A stretch of DNA of 64,000 bases from Anaeramoeba flamelloides (Eukaryota > Metamonada > Anaeramoebidae): the NCBI GenBank assembly GCA_027625915.1, contig JANTQA010000036.1, forward strand, positions 6,283,001 through 6,347,000, written 5' to 3'. The first letter of the stretch is position 1. Each line of letters starts with the position of its first letter. Below the pieces are notes generated by a model. That model did no database searches. It was not told where the DNA came from and was given only the letters and a program-made list of their open reading frames with translations. A program made the position numbers and the translations under genes. Shown here piece by piece: positions 11,304 through 24,130 of this stretch.

Positions 11304-12150
11304 ATAAGAGAAAATTTGATGATGAAAATTAAACCCAAAAATAAAAAATTTGTAAATCGAAACATTTACCCAAAAATCCCAAAAAGATTTGGTCTTTTGG
11401 TTGAAAAGTTAAATTTTTAGTTTTTCTCATTTAACAAGATTTGGAATTTTATAATATTTTGAAATTATATAATAATTTTTGTATTCAGTTTAAATCAATT
11501 GTTTTACCCAAATTTTTGAAAAGTCCAGAATTTTTTTAATCATTAGTCAACTTTATCTTTTTTAGGAAACACCAATAATAAATTCCTCAGGAAGTCAAAT
11601 TTTTTCTGTAAATTAAAATCATTTAAATCCTCATCTCTTTTTTTAATCTAGCATTTTGAGTACACTACAAACTAATTGTGTTAATTTCCAGAATCAATAT
11701 GATCCACAAGGTAACCATTTTCTCAACATAACATATTTCCCTTTTATTATTTTACAATCAATGTTTTGAGAATTTCGAGCTTATCCTTTCAAGTAAAAGG
11801 TTTGTATTGCATTTAGTGTTGAAAAAAAGTTGCCCTAGAGTTAAAATTGATCCTCACTTGTAACAAATGGGTTAGAATTCGCACTTCAACTCCTTTTTTG
11901 ACAAAGTTAATTTCTTCTGATTACAAAAGTGGATTTGAATATTTTTCAGATTTTTGTTCTAATTTTTGCCCACCCCTTTTCCAAGACTAAAAGTTTGAAT
12001 ACCATTTTCGGTAATGGTAACGCCCAAGGATAAACAACATCAAAAAGATCATGAAGAGGAGAGGCAAAATTTAAACTATTTTACAAATTATAATTTGAGA
12101 ACAAATTATTATCTTAAATTTTCAGAAGAAAATGGTTTGAAAATCACATA
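11304..12150 (+). other. Possible small multi-exon gene upstream of the homeobox gene (weak)
   Basis: Several short exon-like pieces lie in order on the + strand with canonical ends. ATGATGAAAATTAAACCC-type start near 11320 to a donor before GTAAATCG; then TTTTTTAG|GAAACACC...TTTTCT|GTAAAT near 11564-11610 (reads ETPIINSSGSQIFS, phase 0); then TTTCCAG|AATCAATATG...CAAG|GTAACC near 11692 (NQYDPQ, ends phase 1); then TTTTTCAG|ATTTTTG near 11950 (DFCSNFCPPLFQD, stop). Separately, 12016-12150 holds a 44-codon ORF starting MVTPKDKQHQKDHEEERQN. I do not recognise any product. Such short pieces can arise by chance in AT-rich DNA, or be 5' leader of a divergent transcript. Confidence 0.2.
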
Positions 12151-12990
12151 AGTTGATTTGAAAAAGTTTGTCAATAACAAACCATTAAAATCATATGTTA
12201 GTTGTTATATATAAAATATTAAATTTTCCTTCAACTTTCTGAACAAATCACTTTATTCAGATTAAAATATAAAACCATTCTAAAAGACTACAATTAGTCA
12301 TTTGCTGATTGTTACAAAAAGGCAAAAATTTGACATTTTCTGTCTACTTATCCAACTTTTTGAAAAGTTGAATGAAAATTTTATAATATTTATTTTACAA
12401 CAAAGAGCAATCATAACCTGTAATAATAAAGGAAAACTCACAACAGTTCTCGAACACATTAAAAACCTTTAAAAAATATTCCAAGATATTTTGTGTGGTT
12501 ATCTATTTTTTCAAGTCTTTAAATTTGAATTTATTATATTATTCAATAATTTTATACTATTTTTGTATTTGTACGACTTGAACGTTATTTTTTGATATTT
12601 CACTTGTTTAGGATATTTTTTTTTTATTTTATCTTGGAATTCTAAATTTATTTATTAAAAACTTGTATTTTTTAGTAATTCAAAAATTTTATACAGTTAA
12701 TATATAAAAAATTCTTTAGGATCAGTTTTTATCCTAACTTATTACTCCCTTCAAATTTATTTTTGTCAAAAAAATTTTCAAAAATCCAAAAATCTTTATT
12801 AACATAAACCTTTCATAAGGAACTGTAATATAATAAATCTGCAATTATTTTTTTAAGATTTAAATGGTAAAAAATTATAATACGATCCTTTTTTTAATAT
12901 TTAAGTCCAATTTCGTAATATTTTATATTTTTATTTTTATATGAAATATATTAAAATACATAAACTCGAAATAAATATCACAAATATATA

Positions 12991-13179
12991 TTGAATCCAA
13001 TCAACTATTATAGTTACCCACTCAAAAAGGCGAAACAAAATATAGAAAAAATTTGGAATTCTAAATGGTTTAGATATTGTTGGACACTGATACATTCCTC
13101 TATAATATCACAGAAAATTAAGTTCAATTTTATTTATTTATCGTTAGAAAGAAGTAATCAAAGAAAATTTCCAAAATAA
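12991..13179 (+). pseudogene. Open island of 62 codons, unclassified relic
   Basis: Reads MNPINYYSYPLKKAKQNIEK then IWNSKWFRYCWTLIHSSIIS. The K-rich segment followed by W-x3-WF faintly resembles the start of a PH domain, but no complete domain follows. The end overlaps a dispersed repeat (13120-13215) shared with 49450-49550. Probably gene debris. Confidence 0.2.
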
Positions 13180-13215
13180 AAAAGAGAAGAAATAAAACAA
13201 TTAAAATATTAATAA
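13120..13215 (+). repeat. Dispersed repeat pair P4a, copy 1
   Basis: Matches 49450-49550 by eye. Shared order: TTTATTTATTTAT, AGAAAG-AGTAATCAA, GAAAATT, AAATAAAAAAGAGAAGAA, then AATTAAAA-ATTAA. Function unknown. Confidence 0.45.
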
Positions 13216-13409
13216 AAATAAATATATCATTTGCATGACCAAATTAAAAATTATACACGACCTGAAACAGGCGGAGTAAAAACCCGATAGAAGGATTACC
13301 AGTGATGAATAAATATTCCACAAACTACGATTAATAAATTGCTATTCCACCACTCTGAAGATTTGGCCAATATGTACCCGAATTTGGATATTTTATATAT
13401 ATATTTAGG

Positions 13410-13560
13410 AATTTTTTATTTTCAATTTTTTCTTTATTACCTTAATTTTTCTAACCGTAAGATCTTTGATGAAAAATTCGCCAACAAGAACAATAAATTT
13501 CATAATTTTGATTAATCATATTGAAGAGTTTCTGTGTATTTTTCCGAAGGTTAACATTAA
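13410..13560 (+). repeat. Dispersed repeat pair P4b, copy 1
   Basis: Matches 61420-61570 by eye. Shared landmarks: TTTTCAATTTTTT, ATTACCTTA, AATGAAAAATTC then GACAAGAACAATAAATTT, ATTTTGAT-A-TCATAT. A moderately GC-richer block at 13250-13390 lies just before it and could belong to the same element. Confidence 0.45.
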
Positions 13561-14517
13561 TATATAAGTTTTTATCTAAAATTTTTGCTTTTTTTTTTTT
13601 TTCATTTGATTCTGATAAATTTATATCTTTCACAATACCAAATAAAGAAAAATTAAGTTCAATTCCATTTTTTAGTATTGATTACTCTGTTGTAAAAACA
13701 TTATTGGCCAAAAAAGATTCCACAACTGAATGAATTTTAGCATTGGATACAGATTTAAATAAAGAAAATTATTTAGTCACCTTTATCCAAAATGGGGCAA
13801 AAATACCCAAACTTTAAATTAAAACAATAATTTTGATATAACTATTGTTATTTGTACGATGTTGAGAAAATAAGCAATATATTTTTATTGATGGTGTAAT
13901 ATTTATATCCCCAAGAAAGTAAAATATATTGCCTTTTGCTGAAACAATGGCTCAAATCAAGTGTGTTATTATTTATTGAAATGTGAGGATCTTTCGGAAA
14001 AAAATTATAAAAAAAAATAAAAAAAATTCTTAAAATTTTTTTTATTCTTTTTAAGATTTTTAAAGCTATACGGATTTTTAAATTATTTAAAACTGTTTAT
14101 AGAATATTTTATTCAGAACTTAAAAAATAACCTTTTCCAAATTTCTATATTTTTTAAAAAATTATTTTCGACTCTTTATTTAACCATTCAAAACAAATAG
14201 AATGAGTCAATAGCAACACCCTTTTAATTCGATTTTTCTTAATAAAAAACATAACTTGTTAATTAAGATATAGTGAAAATTCACATTTTTTCTACCCAAA
14301 TTCTCTTCTATTTTTTCTATTCAGAGACTTTAACCAAAATCAACTATTTATATCTCAAAAAAAAAAAAAAAAATTAATAAATTCAATAATACTTATAATC
14401 AATATAGTATCATCTAAGAAAGATATTTTTTGGGAAATAAGCAATTAAAATATGACCAGAAAAAAGTTAAAACACAATTTATCTTTTTTTATAGCTTATT
14501 TCTCAAAAAACAATAAC

Positions 14518-14560
14518 TAAACACCATTTCAAAAATTGTGACCCACCTGAAATAATAAAT

Positions 14561-14614
<54 letters not shown>

Positions 14615-14763
14615 ATAATTAGTCACAACTAATAATTAAATCCGATTTTTGATTCACTTCAAACTCATTCTAAATATATGAAAACATGATATTTTAGAAA
14701 TTTTAAAAAAAATGTAAACCAAAAACTAAAAAAAAAGTGAATCACAATTTTTGGAATTCAAAC
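14518..14763 (-). mobile_element. MITE family F, copy 1, with internal (TA)n
   Basis: A small non-autonomous element with TIRs 'TAAACACCATTTCAAAAATT' and, inverted at the right end, AGTGAATCACAATTTTTGGAATT. It matches 28696-28914 in reverse orientation over its ends and interior (ACCTGAAATAATAAATTGATA, AAACTAAAAAAAAAGTGAATC). The middle is expanded by a long (TA)n run at about 14563-14612. TA next to the ends suits a Tc1/mariner-type insertion. Confidence 0.65.
14563..14612. repeat. (TA)n microsatellite
   Basis: About 25 TA units inside a MITE family F copy. The partner copy at 28696-28914 has only a short TA run, so the tract expanded after insertion or differs between copies. Confidence 0.9.
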
Positions 14764-15221
14764 TACTGTTTTTTTATTATTGAACCTTCACTGAAAAAAG
14801 TTAACAACAAGATTTTTGATCTTGATTCAAGTGATTTTAAAATAAAATACATAATCTCAATTTATTTTACGATTATCTGTCTTTTCTCAACGATATTTTT
14901 TTTCCAACCTGGCTTTTCTAAAAAAAGGAATCAAAAAAAAAAAATAAAAAAAAAAAATAAATCATAAAAAGAACAAAAAACAAAAGAACAACAGAAATTT
15001 GAAAAATTAGAAAAAATGATTCTGATACAAAAATAATTATACTATTTTTTGATAAGAATCAATAATATACCCCACCAAAAAAAAAAAAACTTTGATTAAT
15101 AGTATAAAGTGAGTCAAAAATTTTGAAAAATCATTAATTTTAATATACTGATGAAAAAAAAATTTCCTATTTCAAAAATTTAGATATTTTTTTTTTTTGA
15201 ATACTTAAAATTATAATTACT

Positions 15222-16146
15222 TGATTATAGTATAAATGATCAAAATCATTTAGAATTTTGCAAAGTTGATAAAAATTCAAATGTGGTCGAAAACCTTTTA
15301 AAAAGAATAGAATCTAACTTATATTTTCTATATTTCAATTTCATCTCTATATTTTAGAGAAATTGTATTAAAAATCCAAATATTTCAGGTCAAAAGAAAA
15401 AAATCTGGAAAATAAATAAAATATAAATTATTAGGAAAATTTATCCATTCAGTTCCAATTTTAAGGTACAAACTTTTAAGCACATTTAAGGCACACAAAA
15501 AACTCAATTTAAAGCACATTTTTTGGAATTTTTTATTTTACAATTAATTTTACTACAATTTGAATTTTGTGCCTTAATTTGAGAATTTTTAGTGTATTAA
15601 ATCCCTTTCAAAGCTTGCGTCTTAAAAGTGAAACTGACTGTATATATTTTAAATTATAATATTAAGAATTAATAAAAAATATTTCATATGGATTATTTTG
15701 TGACTACTTGAGAAAAAATCATTTCGAATAAAGATAAATCAATTGAGAAAATGATAAAATTTGGAATTTTCCATTTGTAGTTTTTTAATTTAATTGAAAT
15801 CTTCATTAATAAAAAATATATATGGAAAATTTAAAGATTAAATAACTTAAAGGGATTGAAATAAAAGCAAAATTACTTAACATATTCAAGATTCTTTTTA
15901 AAATATCATTTAACAAGACAAAAATGAAAGATTATGTTAATTCTACATTTTAAGGCTATTTTAAGATTTAATCTTAAACGAAGTCATGAGTATTAGAATA
16001 TCAACCTTGGAATATCGTGATGAAAACGATATATGGAGAATATGCATCAGATCTTAATCTTATTTAAAGGTTTTCGGCCACATTTGAATATTTATCAACT
16101 TTGCAAAATTCTAATTGATTTTAATCATTTATACTATAATCAAGAT
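15222..16146. mobile_element. Long-TIR DNA element with a nested hairpin MITE
   Basis: Two arms face each other. The left, 15222-15300, runs CTTGATTATAGTATAAATGA ... TTGCAAAGTTGATAA ... GGTCGAAAACC. The right, about 16068-16146, is its inverse (GGTTTTCGGCCACATTTGAA ... TTTACTATAATCAAG). Weaker pairing goes inward to about 15370 and 15990, so arms may reach about 150 bp. A hairpin MITE (15445-15642) sits inside. No transposase frame was seen, so it is non-autonomous or decayed. Confidence 0.65.
15445..15642. mobile_element. Hairpin MITE family G, copy 1
   Basis: Near-palindromic element of about 200 bp. Its right end is CTTAAAAGTGAAACTGACTGTA and its left end is a diverged version (CATTCAGTTCCAATTTTAAGG). 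It holds repeated AAGGCACA words. It matches 62405-62606 and 63791-63992 and is the most diverged of the three. It is nested in the long-TIR element at 15222-16146, so it inserted later. Confidence 0.75.
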
Positions 16147-16567
16147 ATTAAAAATTCCAATTTACAAAAAAACATATCACAATTTTTTAAGACTTCACCT
16201 TTATAGTTTAACACAATAAATAGGAATTTCAATAAATTTTTGGAAAGCCGAGGGAAAATTTTGTTAAATTAATTTTTAAGCAAATAATGATAATTATTTC
16301 AAGTTTTTTTTAATCTTTTAATACATGAACCTTCTAGAACAAAAAATAAACAAGTATTTTAGTTTTTTCAACCCATTTTACCAATTCTATATATATTTTT
16401 TTTATAATAATAATTTTTAAGATAATTATTATCCAAAATTAATAAAGGTTAATTTTCTTTTCAGAAGAAAAAAATAAAAGTAAATTCAAAACATTTATAT
16501 AACTTAACTAGAGAAGATTTTTTAAAAAGATTTTTTTAAAGGTTCGAGTCATTATGGTTAAAAATAA

Positions 16568-16774
16568 TTTTCTGAAACGGTAAAAAAAAAATTTGTAATT
16601 TTAAGAGTGCCCAATAACAATCAAAAATTAAACAAACATGTGAAAGCGCCATTGATCTCCAAAAATCAACAACCAAAAAAGAGGATATTTTTAGAAAAAA
16701 AACAAACAAAGAGGGACACTCCATTTCCAATTAGAATAGTTGTGAATTATCATTTTGAAAACATTTGGTGTTGA
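16568..16774 (+). other. Open frame of about 68 codons, doubtful
   Basis: The + strand frame reads VKKKFVILRVPNNNQKLNKH then VKAPLISKNQQPKKRIFLEK and ends YHFENIWC. It has no ATG start, no clear acceptor and no recognised domain. An opposite-strand frame (16536-16730) is also open. It may be an exon relic or chance. Confidence 0.15.
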
Positions 16775-16958
16775 TTTTGAAGTGTCGCTCTTTGGTAATT
16801 TTTGAGATCTCCAAGAAGATTTTTTTTTTTTCATTTTTTACTACTCTCGAATGAATTATTTATTTTCTCGAGAATGTTACATAATCCTTACTTGGTCAAA
16901 TATAGAGAGTTACAAAATAACCATAAATCAGATTTTTAGAATTAAATTGATTTTATTC

Positions 16959-17151
16959 TTAAGGGACTAATCTCTATTAAATTTTTTTACATAAATTTAA
17001 TAGGTTGAGAAAATTTTTTGACCAATTACTTAGATTTGAAAACCCCTTTTTATTTTTCAATAATTAACATATTTCTAGATAAGGAATCCTTATTTAGAAA
17101 TTGGTCAAAAAATAATAATAATAATAATAATAATAGATACTATTTCCTTAA
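16959..17151 (-). mobile_element. MITE family E, copy 1
   Basis: TIRs TTAAGGGACTAATCTCT and GATACTATTTCCTTAA flank about 193 bp. The interior (GGTTGAGAAAATTTTTTGACC, ACTTAGATTTGAAA, AGATAAGGAATCC, TTAGAAATTGGTCAAAAAA) is the reverse of 54442-54624. A (TAA)n run at 17111-17136 sits near one end. Confidence 0.75.
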
Positions 17152-17771
17152 ATAACACAATTTGTTTAAAATTGAAGAAATTAAAACCGTTTGACAATTT
17201 AAAAAACAAGTACATTTTTTAGCAAAATTTGATTTTTTAGTAAAAAGAATGTTTTCAAATCTTTTCATTTTGGTTGAATTATTTGACGATTCGATCCTAT
17301 CAAATTTTTTTTTTTGTTATTTGAATTTTTAGTTAAAGAGTTTTTTTGTTATTTCTATTTTTGTAATTGATTAGATCCTATGAAATTTTTTTTTTGGTTA
17401 TTTGAATTGCAATCAAAACTAAGTATAATTTCACAATACGTTTCTTTAATTTCAAGCCACTCCTTTGGTATGGAGCAAATCTACTGTAAATTACTAGTTC
17501 ATTAACAAAAACAAAAAAACATTTAGGGGAATTATTGAAAAAAAATTTTTTCCGATTAAATTTTAAAAATCAAAATATGAACTTCTTGAAATCAAATTTC
17601 CTTTTAAGGGCCATTTGGGAAGAGATAAGAACAATCATTAAGAAGTGAATAAAAAAACAATCCCGACAAATAGATTTTGAATTTTTTTCAACAATTATTT
17701 TTCATTTTTTTAACATTCTTTCTCTTAATATTAATTTAAACAAATAACAGAAAAAAAGAAAATTAGATCAC

Positions 17772-20700
17772 ATGTTTTGGTAATTCTTTTTCTCTCAAGA
17801 GTCTTAGTCTTGAAAAATGCTTAAATCTTTTTCACTTCAAATTAACAAACAAAATTATTCACAAAACTTTTATGATCCAAATTAATCTCAAAACGACTAA
17901 TTTCTCTGTTAATCATTATTAACTTTTTAAAATTCTTGTTTATTTTTCCTCAATGCTTTCTTTTTCAACACTCAACAAACAGGAGATTCAATTTTTCACT
18001 AAAATCAAAAATAGATGAGATCTTTGAAAAAGATGAATTCACATATCAAGAACTGTTAGATGAAGAGGATCTTCTTCAAGAATGTAGATACGGAAACAAA
18101 TCTTTAATTGAATAGTAAAAATCTTTTTTATCAATTACCAACGATCTTCTTTGTTGTTCATTTGTCTTGTTCCTTTTTTTAATTTTTTTTTCTAAAAAAC
18201 AAAAAAAATCTTTGTTCTTCCTTTAATTTTAGTCTTTCAAAACCTGAAATTGTCAAACAAACACTCCAATATCTTTTAGTCGAATCGACTGAAGAAAACA
18301 TTTCTGAAAAAATTCAATTTAAGTAAGCCTAATTCTTTTTTTGATGAACTAACCAGACACAATACCTCAAAATTAAATTACGAATTACTTTTTTTTTTTT
18401 TTTTTTTTTTTTATTGTTTTGTTCTTTTTTTCTTTTCAACAAAAAACACTTCTTTGTTTTTATTTTCGAAACAAAAAAGATACCCTTACCTTTCAAATGA
18501 AATCATTGGTTTAGAAATATTTGGTATTGTTGAGGCCATTTCAACAGACACAGAATTGATGGACTTTATATTTAGTTTTTTAGATAACGAGAAACCTTTG
18601 AACTCTGTTTACGCAGGATACTTTTCACGGTGCGTAGAGATACAACTTAAAAAAAGATGGGAAGAAGTAAATTATTTTCCTTTCATACTTTTTCATTTTT
18701 TTCTAAATTTTTGATTATAAAAACCCACATAAACAAAGAACAAATGACTTTTTAAAAAAAATAAAAAAACAAACACACTCACTATTTCAAAATAAACAGA
18801 AGACTAGTCTTCCCTCAAAGTAATGAAAGAATTGAAATTTATTGGTAAAATCCAAACTTTTGTGCTTTTGAATGACTTGAAAAATTAATAATTGAAAAGT
18901 CTTTTGGTTTTCTAAAAGTGTTTCCAAATTACCTCGTTATATCAACCTTTAGAATTCTAATTTTCCAAACAACCACAAAACAACCATTTTCTGGAACAAA
19001 ATTTGAAATGCTTTTTTTTAATTTTTTTTTTTCTCCCTTTTGAAAAAAGAAAAAAATCAAAGGATAACGCCATTAAGAATTTGAAAGAGAAAAAGAACTA
19101 ACCAACTTCAAATTTGGTTGACCATTTTTTTAATTCAAAAACTAAAATTAAAGTCAAATTAAAAAAGTAATAACAAAAAGTACAAAAAATTGTTCTATTT
19201 CTTCTTTTAAACTGTTTCCGAGCTTATTTTCAAAACTTTTTTATAATTTGCCCTTTCAAAATAGCTGTACAAATAGAATTAATTTAATTTAATTCAACAA
19301 ACCTTTAACTAAACCATTTGAAAAATAATATTTAATATTGAATTTGCATTTTGAAAAAAACAATCATAACTTCATTTTATTTTGCTTTATGAACGAGAAA
19401 TGAAATTATAGTAATTTTAAAAACCATTAACAAAAATTATCAAAATTATCATTAAAACAGTCAACAAACTTCAATATAAACCCCATTCCAAAAATTTGGA
19501 CACACCCAAAATCAATAATGGCAAAATAAAACTCAATTTATTATATTTTTCTAAACTCAAGATAAAACCACATTTAAGTTACAGACTATTAATGTTTTAA
19601 TAAGTAATCATTTTCATCTGAATAAAAGAAAAAAATATAAAACTCAAAAATAAAAACAGGTGTTCCCATAATAATGAAATGATCGTAACAAAAAATGTAT
19701 TGGTAAATTTGTTGAAATTTCACCCACAATTGTTGATCGATCAAATGATAAGAAGACATCGACTCATTGTCCGTGATTTTCCAATTTAACAAACTCAACA
19801 CTAACCTTCTATCAACCCTCGAAAAAAATTTCCAGATCTAAAGAAACAGATTAAATAACTGGAAAAAACGGAAATGAAAACAAAACAAAAAAAGACAAAA
19901 AATGGAATAGTTTGTAAAATCAAAATTATTCCAAATTATATTTAAAGTGGAGTATTTAGGTTCTTTTAACTGTTTAAACTGTGTCCAAAATTTTTGGAAT
20001 TTAGTTTAATTTCTTTTTTAGTTCATTTTAAAACAAAAACTAAATCCAAAAATTAGATTGATTATTGAAATCAAAATAGAATTCAAAACAACACATAAAA
20101 CCAAAATTTAAGCATGTTCAATTTACCAAATTTGATATTTAATTGTAAAATTTAATAAAAGTAAATTTTTTGGATTTTTTGATGCCATACTTTTTCCATT
20201 AATGTGAAATTGGCTTTAAGATTTTAACAATAGGGTGTTAATCAAGTTTGAGAAATTTCAGTTTCATATATCTTTATTGATCAGTAAACAAAAAGTAAAG
20301 AAATAATTGAAAAATTTTCATTTTCACGACCATCCTACAATTAAAACTGATCTTACAATTAAAACTGATTTGACAATTTTTTTCCAGAACGATAATTAAA
20401 ATAAAAAAAAATAAAAATCAATAAATCACTTTATTATGTTTCTTGTCAAAAAAAATTAATTGACCATTTTCACGAGAAGATGGCCTTCTAAAAAACTTTC
20501 AAAATATACCAGAAATGACCATTTGACGTAGAATGGGACAATAATTATGAATTTTAATGAAAAAAAAATCGAAATTGGAAAAAGAATTTCTCAACAGAAA
20601 AAGAAAAACTTAATTTTTTTTAACACCTTTTAGATTCTATTCTTTCACGGATACCTTCGGTGACAACTTTAAAAGTTTTATAGAATAGAATGAGTTCAGT

Positions 20701-23700
20701 TATATAATAATAACCATTCAAACAGAGAAATCTGATCATAAAAGAAATTAAAAAGGATGCCATTTGTGATTTTCTTTTTGGAAAGCAAAACCTAGATCGT
20801 TTCTCATAAGTAAAGTGAGTCAAACAAAAATAAGATTACAAAACAAAGTCGATTATGTTTTTTGTTTTTTTTTTGTATTGTTATTGATTTTTGATTTGAA
20901 TTGTATTAAAAGGATCGTTCCTTAAATAAGAACTGTTTGTTTCATTAAGAGTTGGAGTTGTGAAAAGATTATCCCAAAGTAAAATATTTCCTTCCGCGAT
21001 TCAATTTTTAATCATTGAGGTTTTAGTTGAGAAATCATTTGATTAGATCAAGTACCATTTCTTTTTTTGAAAATTTAACCAATCTAAAATTTGATAATTA
21101 TTGATTGTTTTGAATTATTAAACTATAATATTGAAGTGAAAAAGGAGAAAAAATAATACAACTTTGTTAATTTTGTTTTTCTTTTATTTTGAGATAAATT
21201 AATAATAAAGCAAAAATAAAAATATCATTTGGTAAATAGAAGGACATCATTTTCATTAAAAGTTGGTTTAAATGTGATGAATAATTATTTAAAATTGAAA
21301 CAAAAAATGTATTATTGTGTTTCCAGAATACTTTTTGTGTTTTTAATAACTTGCGTTTGTTGCCCACTGTTTTTTTCTGAATTGAAACCCTCATCATCAA
21401 GTTGTACATTTCTCTCTTTGGTTCGATTTATTAAATAATTGAAACGAAACCTTCCAACTCAGCAGCAATATACATTTTTTTCAATGGCTTGTTTTTTAAA
21501 AAGTTCAGATTTTCAAGTTGAAAAGAAAAATTAAAGTAAAAAAAAAATGATTTTATTTAAGAGACAATTTTATACCTATGAACTAGATCGTTATTATATT
21601 ATGTAGATGTATTATTGGTGATCAATCACTGTGAGAATAGGAATAATTTTCAAACTATCCCTATTCTTGTGAAAATGATCACTACAATTTAAAACAATCA
21701 CAAAAAGACTCAAAAAATTCTCTTGATTGATTTTTTTCATTAACCAAATGTCAAAATGACTTAACAAAGACTTTTAATTGTTTGTCTCCAAGAATTTTAA
21801 TTTATCATCTTAATATAACTACTATATCGATTTTTATACTAACAATTTCGGCAGTATATAACAATACAATTATTGCAATTTAATTTTATCAACATTTCCA
21901 TTTCATTTTTTAAATGAGGAAATCAAGAAAAATTTAAAAACAAAAAGTTCCACATAAAAAACATTGTTTGTTTCTATTTTCAAAAACGTTTTTATTTGAC
22001 CACTAAAATGAGTTATTAAAGAAAATAAATAAATAAATAAATAAAAATTAGTTTGTACACAACTCTCATCGAAATGATAGATTTAAAGAATTTAAAAAAA
22101 CAGACTGATAACATATCGTTATGAAATTTTGTGTGAACCTGTGACAAAAAATTTACAGAAAAATTTCAAAAAGAAATTTTTTCTTAAGAAAATGAAAAAT
22201 CAATTTTTTGTAGTTTTAGTGATATTGTACATCCCTTAAAAAATAAATATTAATTTATGTTTGCATAATCAATTTAATGCATTTTAAATCTCTACCTCAA
22301 AAATCATTCACAAAAGCAAGATCATTTTGTAACATGATTCCACAAAAAGAATTGTGTTATCAATTTTTAAACAAATCATTTTTTATTTTTTTTTTATTTT
22401 TTGAATTTTTTGTGACTAATCAAAATGAAAATGATCTGAAATTAAGACATTTTTTCCTTATTTACTACAAATTAAAAGTGATATAAACTTAATTTCAAAA
22501 TTTATGGCAAGTTAAAACAGCTATTCAAGAAACATAAAAATACAATTTCAACCAATTTGGAAATCATTTTAATTTTTTCAAACCATTTGAAAATCATTTT
22601 TTGGTTTTCATTTTGTTTTTTCAAATTATATAAAAGTTTACAATTCATTCTTAAAAAATTATTTTAGAATGATTAACATTTAAGTTATAATTTAGTTCTT
22701 TTGAATAGAAAAACTCAAATAAAATTCGTGGATGTTGGTATCTAAACATTTGATCGATCAATAATTGTTAGTGAAATTTCAACAAATATACCAATACATT
22801 TTTTTAGTTGTTCTCTCTTCAAAAATTTTTACACAGCATTTCTTTTTTTAAGATTTATAATTAATTTTGCTTTGTTTGTGGGGGTATTGTAAATGATAAA
22901 TAATTATTGTCATTTTAAGTATTTAGTGGTTCTAATTCGGTATTTCACCATATAATTGATTTAATTCGCTGTTTTGAAAAAAAAAATGAATTGTGGTGGG
23001 TTAAAAATTTAGAATTATATTTATTGTATAGTTATTAATGTTAAAAAACACTTTATCTATTAACGAGAGAATTTTGAAGTGACAAAGCCTGATACGTTGA
23101 TTCTAATTTAAAGAGTGAATAAACACAGTCATTAGAAGTATTTTTAAAACAAGTTAGTTTTCTAAAGATATAAAAAAATGAGAGTGAAAGAAAGGGTCTA
23201 TAAAAAAAAAAAAAAAAAAACGATAAGAAAAATGAAAGATGAAGAATAAATAAAAAATAGATAACAAAAACATTTAGAGTTATTGAAATTAAGACGAAGT
23301 TGTGTGTGGAGATATGATCATATGAATCATTTGTATGTGTTGAGATTTTTTTTCCTTATAGCATGTTGAGCCATATTGCTCAGGAAATATTCTATAGCTA
23401 TGTAATAAATTTCTTTTATTTTCATTTCCCTCAGCAATTCATATGTATTTGAAAATACTAGATTGAATAAAAAAATAAACCTTTTTTTAAAAGAAAACAA
23501 AAGGAACGGAAATTAAAAAATATTCAAAAACAAATATAAATCTCATATCCAAGTTAAAAAAAAAATACTAATTCAATTTTATTTTTATTTATTTCTTTTA
23601 AAAATCAAAATTCCAAAGTTTTCAAAAATATTTATCAGTCTAATAATTCTATTTTTTTGTAAATTATTTCAGTATTATAGCGGTTTCGCATCTGCTGTGA

Positions 23701-24082
23701 ATCACTTAAATCTCAAGAAATTTCAGAGCTAAAGTACAAAATTATTTTTAAATTAAAATTTGAATTCATTTGTTTTTTAAAGCTCATTTTTAAAAAAAAG
23801 AGTTATTTTTAATTTAAATCTTTGAGTTTAAACCATTTCCCAAGACTTAAGCGATTTACAGCAGATGCGAAATAGCTGTATTATTAAAAAATATTTAAAA
23901 AGGTTATAAAATTAAAGTTTAAGATCCTCATTCATTAAAAAAAAAAAAAAAGGTAAAAAAGAATTAAACAAAAAATAAAGTAATTCATGTAAAAATTATA
24001 AAATAGTTAGGTTAATACTCTAGTTTTAATTCAAATCCTTTTTTTAAAATCCCATAGCAACTTTTTTCACTTTTACAAAAGA

Positions 24083-24130
<48 letters not shown>

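Noticed and set aside
13250-13390. Histone H3-like words (TGGVK, then YQ, then KLLF) in a + strand frame
   Set aside because: Spacing does not fit H3 and the frame is closed several times; likely chance.
16530-16560. B-box-like GGTTCGAGTC suggesting a tRNA
   Set aside because: No T-arm pairing, no A box or acceptor stem around it.
18361-18420. T-rich run as a terminator or promoter element
   Set aside because: It is the polypyrimidine part of an intron between supported exons.
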